Source: Alphaproteobacteria bacterium
Lineage (GTDB): Bacteria; Pseudomonadota; Alphaproteobacteria; SHVP01
Reading direction: 5' to 3'
NCBI GenBank assembly: GCA_040216735.1
Contig: JAVJOO010000003.1
Span: 140,746-204,745, forward strand
DNA length: 64,000 nucleotides
How positions within the stretch are numbered: position 1 is the first letter of the stretch; every line of letters starts with the position of its first letter. The notes below the pieces were generated by a model, which searched no databases, was not told the DNA's origin, and saw only the letters and a list, made by a program, of their open reading frames with translations. The position numbers and the translations under genes are program-made. Of this stretch, positions 43,680 through 52,234 are shown one piece after another.

Positions 43680-44843
43680 TTAGGCAGCCGAGGGTTCTTC
43701 CAATCTCATCCCCCGGGTATTGGCGCTCTTCATGTCGGCCCCGGTAAGATCGGCGTAGCGGGTGTAGCCGACATCTTGTCCGTCCAAACTACGCACCTGC
43801 ATTGAGCGAAGATCGGCCCCGGTCAGATTGGCTTTACGCAGAACCGCGCCGCGTAGTTTTGCACCGCGCAAATCGGATGCGGCGAGGTTCGCGCCTTCGA
43901 AATTTCCGTTGGTCAGGTCGGCCAATTCCAATTTCGCTCCGCGCAGATTGGCGCCGGCAAAACTACAGTCGACGAGCCTGGCACCGCTCAAGTATGCGCC
44001 GGGTAGGTCGAATCCCGTAAGGTCTACGCCCTCAAGGTTGAGCCGGTGCCCGCGGTCGCCGTTCGACGCCGCCCATGTGGCATGGTCACGCAGTTGGGAT
44101 TGCAGGGTATCTGGCAACGAGAGAATGGCGCGCAGTGCGTCGTCCGCCCCGCGTGCGTCGATCGATGCCCCGGCAAGAAGCGCACCGCGAAACTGCGAAC
44201 CCATCACGCTGGCACCCTCAAGGTTTGCGCCTGAGAGGTTTGCCGCTGTCAGGTCGGCGGAGTCGAGTTTGGCGCCGGCCAAATTCGCCATCGATAGATC
44301 GGCTTCCTCGAAATCGACGCTCTCGAAGTTGGCTTGTTCGGCGTCCACGTTCTTTAGGTTGGCCCGTTTCAACGTCGTAAACAAAAGACGCGCTTTTCGG
44401 AGGATCGATCCTTCGAGGTTTGCACCTGTCATGTCGGTTCTGGTTTCCGCGGCGCCTAGGCTCGCCTTACCGGGACGCAGGTCCGCGCCGGCAAGGTTTG
44501 CGCCCTTGAGAACCGCGCCGCGAAACCGGGCGCCGCGGAGGTCGGCGTCCGCAAAATTGACCCGCGTCAGGTTGGCGCCCGACAGATTTGCCCCGAACAG
44601 GTCGGCGCCGCTCAAGTCGGCGGTGGTGAAGTCGACCCGAGACAGGTCGGCGCCCACCAGCGATGCTTGACGCAGATTGACGCCAGGCAACTTCAGCCCG
44701 GAGAGGTTGGCACCACGCAGATCCGCACGCTTGCCGCCCGGCTTACCGGTCGCAAAACGTGCGTGATCGCGCATGATAGAAACGAGTGCCTGGGCGTCTA
44801 AGGCTTCCAAAATAATGTTGTCCTTGGTGGTCGGGTACCCCAT
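43680..44843 (-). CDS. Pentapeptide repeat protein
   Basis: A 387-residue protein built almost entirely of five-residue A(D/N)LXX repeats forming a right-handed beta helix: ADLRGANLSGLKLPG, ADLSRVDFTTADLSG and many more. Two blocks of repeats flank a short non-repeat segment near residues 215-255 (FRGALLAGASIDARG, LPDTLQSQLRDHATWAA). A start MGYPTTKDNIILEA precedes the repeats. Some such proteins protect DNA gyrase from quinolones or mimic DNA, but most have unknown roles. The gene has no clear partner. Confidence 0.92.
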   Translation of the reverse strand: MGYPTTKDNIILEALDAQALVSIMRDHARFATGKPGGKRADLRGANLSGLKLPGVNLRQASLVGADLSRVDFTTADLSGADLFGANLSGANLTRVNFADADLRGARFRGAVLKGANLAGADLRPGKASLGAAETRTDMTGANLEGSILRKARLLFTTLKRANLKNVDAEQANFESVDFEEADLSMANLAGAKLDSADLTAANLSGANLEGASVMGSQFRGALLAGASIDARGADDALRAILSLPDTLQSQLRDHATWAASNGDRGHRLNLEGVDLTGFDLPGAYLSGARLVDCSFAGANLRGAKLELADLTNGNFEGANLAASDLRGAKLRGAVLRKANLTGADLRSMQVRSLDGQDVGYTRYADLTGADMKSANTRGMRLEEPSAA

Positions 44844-44902
44844 CAATGCTAACGGGATTCAGCCCGGCTCGCCCGCAGTATCGATTCGGATTTTGAGCGC
44901 AT

Positions 44903-45180
44903 TTGATTGAGTTTCGACGAACGCTTGTTGCGATCCACGAGATCGAACGCATCCTTACCTACCCGATGACGACGGGCAGCAACTTGGACGGAGTTCTCCG
45001 CGTCCTCGATTCGATGCAACCCACTGCAGGTCGCTGGGTTGCGGCGGCGGTCAACTGGAAAAACGGCGAGGACGTCATCATCGTGCCGTCTGTGTCCGAC
45101 GCCGATGCAAAGAAGAAATACCCGGCTGGCTGAAAGACCCTGAGCCCTACCTCCGCCTCGTCGCGCAACCAAAATTGCCC
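44903..45180 (+). pseudogene. Frameshifted, N-truncated remnant of a 1-Cys peroxiredoxin
   Basis: The frame from 44903 encodes ILTYPMTTGSNLDGVLRVLD then VNWKNGEDVIIVPSVSDADA and KKYPAG, which is the C-terminal arm of the Prx6-type peroxiredoxins. It stops at 45133. In the +1 frame from 45124 the family continues: GWLKDPEPYLRLVAQPK. A single-base loss around 45122 explains this. The N-terminal thioredoxin fold with the peroxidatic cysteine is absent upstream. The remnant cannot encode an active enzyme. Confidence 0.8.
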
Positions 45181-45239
45181 GAGAAACCGTGGCGCCCCGG
45201 TCGTGTACGGCTGGGGCGATCCCGGTATACTCGGCGGCT

Positions 45240-46295
45240 ATGACAGGCCACCTCGAACGCTACGAACTCGCCCCCGGGCTCACCGTCAGCCGGCTGACCA
45301 AAGGCAACTGGCAACTCGCCGAACGCCATGGCCCCAAGATTGCCCAGGATCGGGCCATCGAGGGGATGCGCCGTTTTGTCGAGGCAGGCATTACCAACTT
45401 CGACTGTGCCGACCATTACGTCGGTGTCGAGGAGTTGATCGGCGCATTTCGGGTGCGCCACCCCGATCTGGCGGAACGGTTAACGGTCCAGACCAAGCTC
45501 GTCCCCGACCGCGAGGTGCAACCGGGCATCAAGCGCGCCGACATCGAAGAGATCGTCGACCGGGCACGCATGCGCCTCGGTACGGACCGGCTCGACCTCA
45601 TCCAGTTTCATTGGTGGGATTACGATGTACCCGGTTACGTCGACAGTATGCTGTGGCTCGCCGACATGCAGGCGGCGGGCAAGATTGGCCACCTTGGCGT
45701 CACCAACTTCGACTGCCCCCGCCTCGAAGAAATTCTCAACGCAGGTGTTCGCGTTGTAAGCCATCAAGTGCAGTATTCCGCGCTGGATCGGCGCCCGGAA
45801 CGGGGCATGGCCGCGCTGTGCCAGGCCCACGGGATCGCCCTGCAATGCTATGGCTCGATCGCCGGCGGTTTTTTGTCCGACCGTTGGTTGGGACAACCGG
45901 CGCCCGATACGCCGGCCGATCGTTCGCAACAAAAATACCGCCTCATGGTCGAGGAGTTCGGCGGTTGGGGCGCCTTGCAATCGCTGCTCCAGGCCCTGGC
46001 CGGTGTTGCCCGCCACCACAACGTGTCGCTCGCCGCGGTCGCTATCCGGTATGTCCTCAGCAAGCCGGGCGTCGCAACCGCAATCGTCGGTGCCCGGACC
46101 GACGCACACCTTGCGGACACCCTGACTGTCAACGATCTACGGCTCTCCGCTGAAGACATGTCGGCCATCGATGCCGTCGGCAATGCCGCGCCGGGCCCGG
46201 CGGGCGACTGCTACACGCTGGAACGCGACCCCGACGGTCCGCATACGGCGATGAACTGGAAGAACCAGAACCGCAAGGGCGCGGGCGCCCGCTAA
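45240..46295 (+). CDS. Aldo/keto reductase family oxidoreductase
   Basis: A 351-residue TIM-barrel NAD(P)H-dependent oxidoreductase. It has NFDCADHYVGVEELIGAF holding the catalytic Asp and Tyr, DLIQFHWWDYDVPGYVDSML, and KIGHLGVTNFDCPRLEEIL. It reduces an aldehyde or ketone or dehydrogenates a sugar. ATG 45240 is used because the upstream part of the frame lies in the peroxiredoxin remnant. It is followed by a TIGR04076 gene after 13 bp. Confidence 0.86.
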   Translation: MTGHLERYELAPGLTVSRLTKGNWQLAERHGPKIAQDRAIEGMRRFVEAGITNFDCADHYVGVEELIGAFRVRHPDLAERLTVQTKLVPDREVQPGIKRADIEEIVDRARMRLGTDRLDLIQFHWWDYDVPGYVDSMLWLADMQAAGKIGHLGVTNFDCPRLEEILNAGVRVVSHQVQYSALDRRPERGMAALCQAHGIALQCYGSIAGGFLSDRWLGQPAPDTPADRSQQKYRLMVEEFGGWGALQSLLQALAGVARHHNVSLAAVAIRYVLSKPGVATAIVGARTDAHLADTLTVNDLRLSAEDMSAIDAVGNAAPGPAGDCYTLERDPDGPHTAMNWKNQNRKGAGAR

Positions 46296-46308
46296 TAGGA
46301 GAGAGCCG

Positions 46309-46647
46309 GTGGCTGACGCATTCGAACTCTACGACCTCGCTGTCGAGGTGGTGCACCACGATCTCGCCAAGCGGTTGATCTGCAAGCACGAATTGGGCGA
46401 GGTTTTCTATGTCCGCGGCAGCCGGGTGGAGTTTCCGCCCGGTCAGGGCTTCGGCCTCTACGCGCTGCTCGCCGTTCTGCCCTTCGTCCCTGCGCGTCAG
46501 CGCCCGACGCAGGACGCCGACTGGATGACCACCGATGCCGTGATCGGCTGCACCGACCCCCATTGCGGCGCCGGTTTTAGGATCACCCGCCTCGATTCCA
46601 AGACCTACCGCCACGCCGACCACAGCGCCGAACCTCTGACGACCTAG
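46309..46647 (+). CDS. TIGR04076 family protein
   Basis: A 112-residue protein read from GTG 46309 behind AGGAGAG. The pattern LICKHELGEVFYVRG, GFGLYALLAVLPFVPARQ and CTDPHCGAGFRITRL matches the short TIGR04076 family of unknown function, in which Cys and His residues may bind metal. It lies 13 bp after the aldo/keto reductase gene and is likely co-transcribed. Confidence 0.8.
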   Translation: MADAFELYDLAVEVVHHDLAKRLICKHELGEVFYVRGSRVEFPPGQGFGLYALLAVLPFVPARQRPTQDADWMTTDAVIGCTDPHCGAGFRITRLDSKTYRHADHSAEPLTT

Positions 46648-46696
46648 GGGGCCGAACCGAAAGGTTGGTCCGCGCAGAATTTTCTGCTGTTGGGTA

Positions 46697-47401
46697 CTAG
46701 GCAGGACCGTAGTTCACGTAGACCAGAGCCTTTTTCGCGTTGGCGAACGTGGGCCGCAGCGCGCCCGGCGGGTAGCTGCCGTAGGCACCCGCGTCGAAAG
46801 TTTCGCCGTCCGTGCTTTCAAGGGCGCCATCGAGCACGAAAAACTCCACGTAGAATCCGTCGCGCACCCCAAGGTCGGGGGCCGCGCCATTTAGGCGCAC
46901 GAACTTCGAGCCCTCGCCGGTCTCGGGATCTTCGCCGAGGACTTTCACGCCGTCGTGCCACCCATCCGCGGTCGCGTCGGGCACCGCTGCCCAACCGCGG
47001 GCCGGCGTCGCGCCGTTCACGGGGTAGTACTCCAGCTTCTCCGGTGTCGGCACCTCATGGGTGCACATCTTTTTGGAGTGGCGCGACAGGAACCAGGTCT
47101 CGACCGGGACATCGCTTTTGAAACCGTGAACGGTCTCGGGCGGATGAAAGCAGTATCCGTGGGCGCCGAGATAGGTTTGGCTATCGAACGACAGCCGCCC
47201 CTTGAGGACCAAAATTTCTTCGGCGGAATGGTGGTAATGCGCGACCGTGGGGGCGTGATATCCCTCGCCTGGCACCAACCGCTGGATCGCGGTGCGGGCA
47301 CCTGTATCGGGATCGACGCTGAGAACCTTCGAATACAGACCGGGGAAGGGCGTTGCCCAATCCATTGCCGTCGTATCGAGATGGGGAATATGCGGTCGCA
47401 C
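46697..47401 (-). CDS. Bicupin (DUF4437/ChrR-like) protein
   Basis: A 234-residue cupin. The first half has the metal-binding motif GYHAPTVAHYHHSAEEILVLKG with two histidines and a Glu, and CFHPPETVHGF closes it. The second half has a degenerate cupin of the ChrR-type (PDLGVRDGFYVEFFVLDG). It could be a metal-dependent dioxygenase or isomerase. The neighbours do not give a function. Confidence 0.82.
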   Translation of the reverse strand: MRPHIPHLDTTAMDWATPFPGLYSKVLSVDPDTGARTAIQRLVPGEGYHAPTVAHYHHSAEEILVLKGRLSFDSQTYLGAHGYCFHPPETVHGFKSDVPVETWFLSRHSKKMCTHEVPTPEKLEYYPVNGATPARGWAAVPDATADGWHDGVKVLGEDPETGEGSKFVRLNGAAPDLGVRDGFYVEFFVLDGALESTDGETFDAGAYGSYPPGALRPTFANAKKALVYVNYGPA

Positions 47402-47486
47402 GGCAGCCCTCCTCTGGAGAAGGTGGCCATCCTAAACCATCCGCGACGCGGAATCCGGCCCGCCGTGCGTACCGTCCGCGGGCCGG

Positions 47487-48170
47487 TCAGCGCGACGCTG
47501 TGTGCGGCTTAGTGAAGAGCCACGCCAGGATCGCCGTCGCCACCGCCGCGCCGACCAATTGGGCGATGATAAAGCCCGGGGCATCTGTAGGACGTATGCC
47601 GGAGAACGAAGCGGTCATCGTCCGTCCGATCGTGACGGCGGGATTCGCAAACGAGGTAGAGGCCGTGAACCAGTAACCGGCGGTGATATAGAGCGCCACG
47701 GCAGGCGCCACGGCGCGCGGACGAAACCGCAAACAACCGTATATCGTCAACAGCAACCCGAAGGTCGCGACCCCCTCCGCTAGCCATTGCGAGGCACCGG
47801 AGCGCGCGGTTGGCGACGACTGGATCAAGGGCAGGGCGAACATGGCGTGGGCGAGGATCGTCCCGGCGACCGCGCCCGCGATCTGCGCTCCGGCATAAGC
47901 CGCCGCGTGAACCGGGCGCAACTCGCGCCGCAGCAGGAAGCCCAGTGTCACGGCAGGATTGAAGTGGGCGCCGGACAAGTCGGCAAACACGGTAATCAGA
48001 ACAAAGAGAATTGCGCCCGTCGCAATCGTGTTGCCCAGAAGGGCGATCGCGCCGTTCCCGCCGGCCATGCCTTCTGCCATGACGCCAGACCCCACCACGG
48101 TCGCCACAAGCAAACATGTGCCAAGGGCTTCGGCGATCAAGCGGCGCGAAAGGGAAAACGGGCGAATCAT
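47487..48170 (-). CDS. Aquaporin/glycerol facilitator family channel (AqpS-like)
   Basis: A 227-residue channel with six helices. Two NPA boxes are clear: Asn71 in HFNPAVTLGF and Asn176 in FANPAVTIGRT, with the Arg of the selectivity filter four positions after the second. This second-box form resembles AqpS-type channels that can carry arsenite or other metalloids, but no arsenic genes are nearby. It could also carry water or glycerol. Confidence 0.9.
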   Translation of the reverse strand: MIRPFSLSRRLIAEALGTCLLVATVVGSGVMAEGMAGGNGAIALLGNTIATGAILFVLITVFADLSGAHFNPAVTLGFLLRRELRPVHAAAYAGAQIAGAVAGTILAHAMFALPLIQSSPTARSGASQWLAEGVATFGLLLTIYGCLRFRPRAVAPAVALYITAGYWFTASTSFANPAVTIGRTMTASFSGIRPTDAPGFIIAQLVGAAVATAILAWLFTKPHTASR

Positions 48171-48236
48171 GGCAATAGAACCGTTGGGGGAGGGGACACT
48201 ACGACCGTTAGATGACGGTTATTTGACAGACAAACT

Positions 48237-48575
48237 TTAACCGCCGCGCGCGCACATGATGCACAGGGTCGCAGCTGGGTCGGCGTCGAGGCGCTTGTCC
48301 TCGATGATCTCGCCACACCTTACGCAGTCGCCGAACATGCCGTCGTCGAGCCGTTTCAGCGCCGCGTTAACCTGGCGCAGCCGCGTGTCGCGCCGGACCT
48401 GCTCGGCCATGGCCATCGCTTGGACCTGGAGCGCATCCATCCGCGACAACCGTCCGACGCTTTGCTGGTCAAGCTGGACAGGGACGCGTTCCGCGGCGGT
48501 CCGCGCCGCGGTCGCGGCCAGGGCGCGCGCTTCTTCGTGCAGGCGGGCGCGAAATGCCGCAGTATCGTCCCCCAT
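48237..48575 (-). CDS. DksA/TraR C4-type zinc-finger protein
   Basis: A 112-residue protein. The C-terminal zinc finger uses Cys84, Cys87, Cys105 and Cys108 (GDCVRCGEIIEDKRL, LCIMCARGG), preceded by a coiled coil of about 60 residues. This is the layout of DksA/TraR-type proteins, which bind RNA polymerase; the tip acidic pair of DksA is not obvious, so it may be a short paralogue. It is divergent from the maleate isomerase-like gene. Confidence 0.85.
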   Translation of the reverse strand: MGDDTAAFRARLHEEARALAATAARTAAERVPVQLDQQSVGRLSRMDALQVQAMAMAEQVRRDTRLRQVNAALKRLDDGMFGDCVRCGEIIEDKRLDADPAATLCIMCARGG

Positions 48576-48633
48576 CGGTTAGCGGTTGCCCGGCCCGCGC
48601 CAGGGCGCCGACAAAAACAAAGGGAGGACCGTC

Positions 48634-49374
48634 ATGGCAGACGCACTGGGGCACCGGGCAAAGTGGGGTTTGATCGTTCCGTCGAAAAATACCGTGTGCG
48701 AGACCGAGATGCACCGCCTCGTCCCACCCGGCATCACGATCAATACCGCGCGTGCGGTGCGCAAAGGGCCGGCCGTGTGGGGCACCGACGATGCAATGAA
48801 ACAAATGGCGCGCGCCATTCGCGATGCCGAGCCCGACGCGATCCGCGCCGTGATGACCTGCGAGCCAAACTATCTGCTGATGGGCGAGGGGGGCTTTTCG
48901 TTCCCCCGCGCCGAGCTTGAAGCGTTCGACCGCAAGTACGAGGAAATCTCCGGCCTGCGGGTCGCGTCCTCGGCGCGGGCGTTCCTCCATGCGCTGGAGA
49001 GGATGAAGGCGCGCAAGGTCGCGGTCCTCACGCCCCGCCTACCCGATAGCGGCATCGTCTCGGGCGGCCTGTGGGAAGCCTGCGGCTATGAAGTGGCTGC
49101 GGCGAAGGGCCTCGGGTGTACCTCGATTCACGACATCGCCAACCTGACCGAAGACACCCTGCGCACGAGCCTGGCCGAGCTTGCCCGTAGCGATGCCGAT
49201 GTCATCCTCGCCACCGGCAGCGAAATCGCCCTCGCCCACATGATCGGCGAGGCCGAGGAATGGATCGGCAAACCCGTCCTCCACCTCAACGCGGTGCTGG
49301 TCTGGTACGCGCTGCGTGATTCCGGCTTCGACGACCGCCTTGCTGGCTACGGTACGTTGCTCAACGACTATTAG
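48634..49374 (+). CDS. Maleate isomerase family protein (Cys76 kept, second Cys replaced by Thr194)
   Basis: A 246-residue Asp/Glu racemase-fold protein. Cys76 in VMTCEPNYLLMG occupies the position of the first catalytic cysteine of maleate isomerase, while the second is Thr194 in LATGSEIAL. The family reaction usually needs both, or only the second in arylmalonate decarboxylase. GGGAGG precedes ATG 48634. Its 3' end overlaps by four bases with the converging MmgE/PrpD gene. The paralogue at 19776 shows the opposite pattern. Confidence 0.85.
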   Translation: MADALGHRAKWGLIVPSKNTVCETEMHRLVPPGITINTARAVRKGPAVWGTDDAMKQMARAIRDAEPDAIRAVMTCEPNYLLMGEGGFSFPRAELEAFDRKYEEISGLRVASSARAFLHALERMKARKVAVLTPRLPDSGIVSGGLWEACGYEVAAAKGLGCTSIHDIANLTEDTLRTSLAELARSDADVILATGSEIALAHMIGEAEEWIGKPVLHLNAVLVWYALRDSGFDDRLAGYGTLLNDY

Positions 49375-50741
49375 GCCAGCAACCGCGCGAAGTCGGCAAC
49401 GTTGTCGAAAGTGTCCAGCGCGTCGATTGCTTTAAGCACCTCGTCGGTGCGCTTGTCGTTCAGTGCGGTACCGGCCAGTTCGCGAAATTTCTTCTCGATT
49501 TCGGGTCGGCCCATCGGCGGCTGATCGCGTGGCCACTCCACGTCGCGCTTCGCGGTCTTACCGCCCTTAAGCGCGATCTCGACGCCGAACCGCATTTTCT
49601 GGTCGGTGAAGAAATCGGCGTCGGCTGCCTTGTCGTGGTGCATCTCGACCTTGGCCAGCAGGCCGCGCAACACGGGGTCGGCCAGCTTTTCGTCCGAGTA
49701 CATCGCCGGCAAAAGCGGCTCTTGCATGATCGTCGTGACCACCGTGTAGGGCAGCGAGAATTGCGCGTCGACGGCGCCTTGCGGATTGACGTCGCCGATC
49801 AGCGGCATGTTCATCCCCGAAATGCGGATCTTCTCCACTTGGTCCGGCGCGATGCCGTGTTCGGCGACGAGGCCGCGGGTCGCGTCGTGCAGCGGATGGT
49901 TCCACGCGATCGAGGGATGGATCTTGTATTCGGTCTTGTCGATCGCCCAGGTTTTGCCGAGGTCTTTGACCATTCGCTCCCAATCGCACTGGTCGGAGCC
50001 CGCCATGACATAGAAGCCCTGCTTACCGTCCAACACCCCGTGACCGCCGCGAAATCCGCGGTGCGCCGACTGCGCTGCCACGGTGCCGGCCATGCTCATC
50101 CAGCCCCAGCCAAGCTTTACTTCGCGCATCGGGCGCGTTTCCTCGACAACGCCGAAGTACTTGTAGGCTGAAGGAACGGTGGCATAGGTGCCGGCAATAC
50201 CGAACGCGACGTCGAGCGCTTCGGCATCGAGCCCGTACAGTTTACCGGCCGTGACTGCCGAGGCGAACGGATGATACTGCTCGCCCCAGACCAGCGCACC
50301 GCGCTCTGGTGTCGGTTGCATCGCCGCGCCGAGCCGCGACACCACGTCGAAGCCGAGTGCGATGCTGAGAATGAGGTCCTTCCCCGAGGAGCCCAACATT
50401 TCGCCGACCGCGAGGCCCGACGACATCGTGATGTAGCCGGGGTGGGCGATATAGAGAACGGTGTCTTCGTAATCCAACGCGAACCCGAAGTTACCGTTGG
50501 CATAGGCCGCGAGCGGTGCGGAGACTTTGGCGCCGTCGCCGATAATCGTCGCTTGCTCGCGCCCGCCGCCCATGTCCTTGGCCATCTCGGTATGCAGTTG
50601 CCCGATACGGGTCTGGTAGCCCGCCAACATGCAGCCGACGATGTTCAATACGGCGAGCTTCGTCGCCTCGACCGTTTCTTTGGGCAGGTCGTCGTACCTC
50701 GTGCGGGCGACGAAGTTGGTCAGGTCGCGGGTCGTTCCCAT
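49371..50741 (-). CDS. MmgE/PrpD family protein
   Basis: A 456-residue protein with the MmgE/PrpD fold of 2-methylcitrate and cis-aconitate processing enzymes. Recognisable parts are LDYEDTVLYIAHPGYI with the family's Asp-rich centre, VSRLGAAMQPTPERG, and IHPSIAWNHPLHDATRG. It may dehydrate or isomerise a tricarboxylate-like acid. A second, more typical member lies at 62474. It faces the maleate isomerase-like gene tail to tail with a 4-bp overlap, and could act on a related acid. Confidence 0.86.
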   Translation of the reverse strand: MGTTRDLTNFVARTRYDDLPKETVEATKLAVLNIVGCMLAGYQTRIGQLHTEMAKDMGGGREQATIIGDGAKVSAPLAAYANGNFGFALDYEDTVLYIAHPGYITMSSGLAVGEMLGSSGKDLILSIALGFDVVSRLGAAMQPTPERGALVWGEQYHPFASAVTAGKLYGLDAEALDVAFGIAGTYATVPSAYKYFGVVEETRPMREVKLGWGWMSMAGTVAAQSAHRGFRGGHGVLDGKQGFYVMAGSDQCDWERMVKDLGKTWAIDKTEYKIHPSIAWNHPLHDATRGLVAEHGIAPDQVEKIRISGMNMPLIGDVNPQGAVDAQFSLPYTVVTTIMQEPLLPAMYSDEKLADPVLRGLLAKVEMHHDKAADADFFTDQKMRFGVEIALKGGKTAKRDVEWPRDQPPMGRPEIEKKFRELAGTALNDKRTDEVLKAIDALDTFDNVADFARLLA

Positions 50742-50809
50742 GCGGGGCTCCTTGGCTTAGGGGGTTGGGTCGAATGGCGCGCCGCGGTCGCGTGCACCGC
50801 TTGGTCGCT

Positions 50810-51196
50810 TCACGTCGTCTCGCCGCGCAGGCGGGCCAGTTCTTCGGTCGCGTCGCGCAGACGCGCCACGAGGATTGTCACCATTCGGCGCAGCACGGTA
50901 TCGGTGCTGGCCAGCCGCGATTCGAAATCCGCCCGGCTCAGCCGAAACGCCTTGGTGTCGCTTACCGCGACCGCGTCAGCCGAGCGGTGCACGCCGCCGA
51001 ACAGCGCCATTTCGCCCAGCACGTCGCCGTTGCCCAAGGTCGCCATTACCTTGTGTCCGTCGCCGGTCCGCTTGCGCACCTCGACCTGCCCCTCAAGTAC
51101 AAGAAAGGCGGCATCGGCATCCTGACCTTCGTGAAATATCTCGGTACCGGCCGCAAACTCGATCCGGTTCTGTGGCGCAAACCCGCCGTTCGCCAT
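50810..51196 (-). CDS. Stand-alone cyclic nucleotide-binding domain protein
   Basis: A 128-residue protein: IEFAAGTEIFHEGQDADAAFLVLEG, VMATLGNGDVLGEMALFGG and the end VHRSADAVAVSDTKAFRL match the cNMP-binding fold, with the phosphate-binding cassette GEMALFGG. No DNA-binding domain follows, so it is a regulator of another protein or a scaffold. The start ATG 51196 follows GGGGA. It shares no obvious operon with a neighbour. The ligand may be cAMP or none. Confidence 0.8.
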   Translation of the reverse strand: MANGGFAPQNRIEFAAGTEIFHEGQDADAAFLVLEGQVEVRKRTGDGHKVMATLGNGDVLGEMALFGGVHRSADAVAVSDTKAFRLSRADFESRLASTDTVLRRMVTILVARLRDATEELARLRGETT

Positions 51197-51229
51197 GGAT
51201 TCCCCACTCCCGCAAAAAGGCGAAGCGTA

Positions 51230-51247
51230 GGGGGCGCGAGCGCCCCC
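51230..51247. repeat. 8-bp inverted repeat upstream of cNMP-binding gene
   Basis: GGGGGCGC-GA-GCGCCCCC is a perfect inverted repeat. It could fold as a strong 5'-UTR hairpin in the cNMP gene transcript or mark a terminator without T tail. The rest of 51197-51426 holds no gene. Confidence 0.5.
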
Positions 51248-51426
51248 GACAAGCGGGGAGAGCCGCCAATACTCAAGGTTTACTCTGCGGATTAGGCTTG
51301 GTGCCCCTGTGGCCGGAAGGCAGAATGGCCGGTGAACGGTTCTGGGTGCATCTCCTGACCTGAACGCTTCTCGACCCAAGGCATCGATGCGATTGCCGAT
51401 GTTTTCAACCTGATGGACTGCAACGC

Positions 51427-52161
51427 ATGTCCCCGTATCAACTTGACGAAGCGGAGCAGTTGTCGATCCGCAATGTTCTGTACACGGCTTCCGGTGTGCT
51501 CAAACGCAACATTCTTGGCATATCGATCCTCGCCGCCATAACCCAGGCTGTCGCGGTCGCTGCGACGGCGCTCGTTGTTGGCGGCCCGCTCGAAGAGTTT
51601 GGCGATGGAGCGCCCGGGCTCGTCAAGGGACTGGTCGATATTTTTGGTGCGGCTTTTCTCACCGCGGTTTACGCCCACCTGTCCTTCCGCGACCTAGCGG
51701 GACAACGCCTTGGTCTTGGCGAGAGCGGTCCGCGTCCTGGCAAAGTCTTTCTGCAGGCGTTGGCAGTCGGCTTCCTTGTCATCTTGTTAGTCGGTCTGGG
51801 GCTTGTGTTTTTTGTGATCCCGGGGGTTGTCCTCATGACGGTTCTTTGCGTTGCGCTACCCGCAGCCGTGGTTGAGCGCCCGGGGATTCGCGCTGCTCTT
51901 CGACGTTCGGCTGATCTTACTAAGGGAAACCGCGCGAGGATTTTCGGCCTCATGCTTGTGGTCGGAATTCCGTTTGAGGCGCTCCGCCTTTGGTCCGTGG
52001 CTCGCCACGATGGCACCGACCCTGTCTTTGCCATCGAAAGCCTTGCCTTAGCGGGTCTTGAGGCGATGTCGTGGAGCTTGCTTGCGGCGGCAACCTATTT
52101 CGAGTTGCGCCGTATGAAGGAAGGTTTCGGAACCGAGACGCCCGGGAATGCAGTGGCTTGA
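51427..52161 (+). CDS. Multi-pass membrane protein of unknown function
   Basis: A 244-residue protein with about five or six hydrophobic segments, near residues 25-45, 70-95, 110-145, 170-190 and 205-225. The middle segment LAVGFLVILLVGLGLVFFVI and the order ADLTKGNRARIFGLMLV recall the membrane domain of glycerophosphodiesterase-like proteins. It converges on trpE(G). It cannot be assigned further. Confidence 0.7.
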   Translation: MSPYQLDEAEQLSIRNVLYTASGVLKRNILGISILAAITQAVAVAATALVVGGPLEEFGDGAPGLVKGLVDIFGAAFLTAVYAHLSFRDLAGQRLGLGESGPRPGKVFLQALAVGFLVILLVGLGLVFFVIPGVVLMTVLCVALPAAVVERPGIRAALRRSADLTKGNRARIFGLMLVVGIPFEALRLWSVARHDGTDPVFAIESLALAGLEAMSWSLLAAATYFELRRMKEGFGTETPGNAVA

Positions 52162-52234
52162 GATGTCGGACGATTGCGACGAGCGCCGCCACGCTAAACC
52201 CAAATCGTCAGAACACTACTCTGACGGTCTACGG

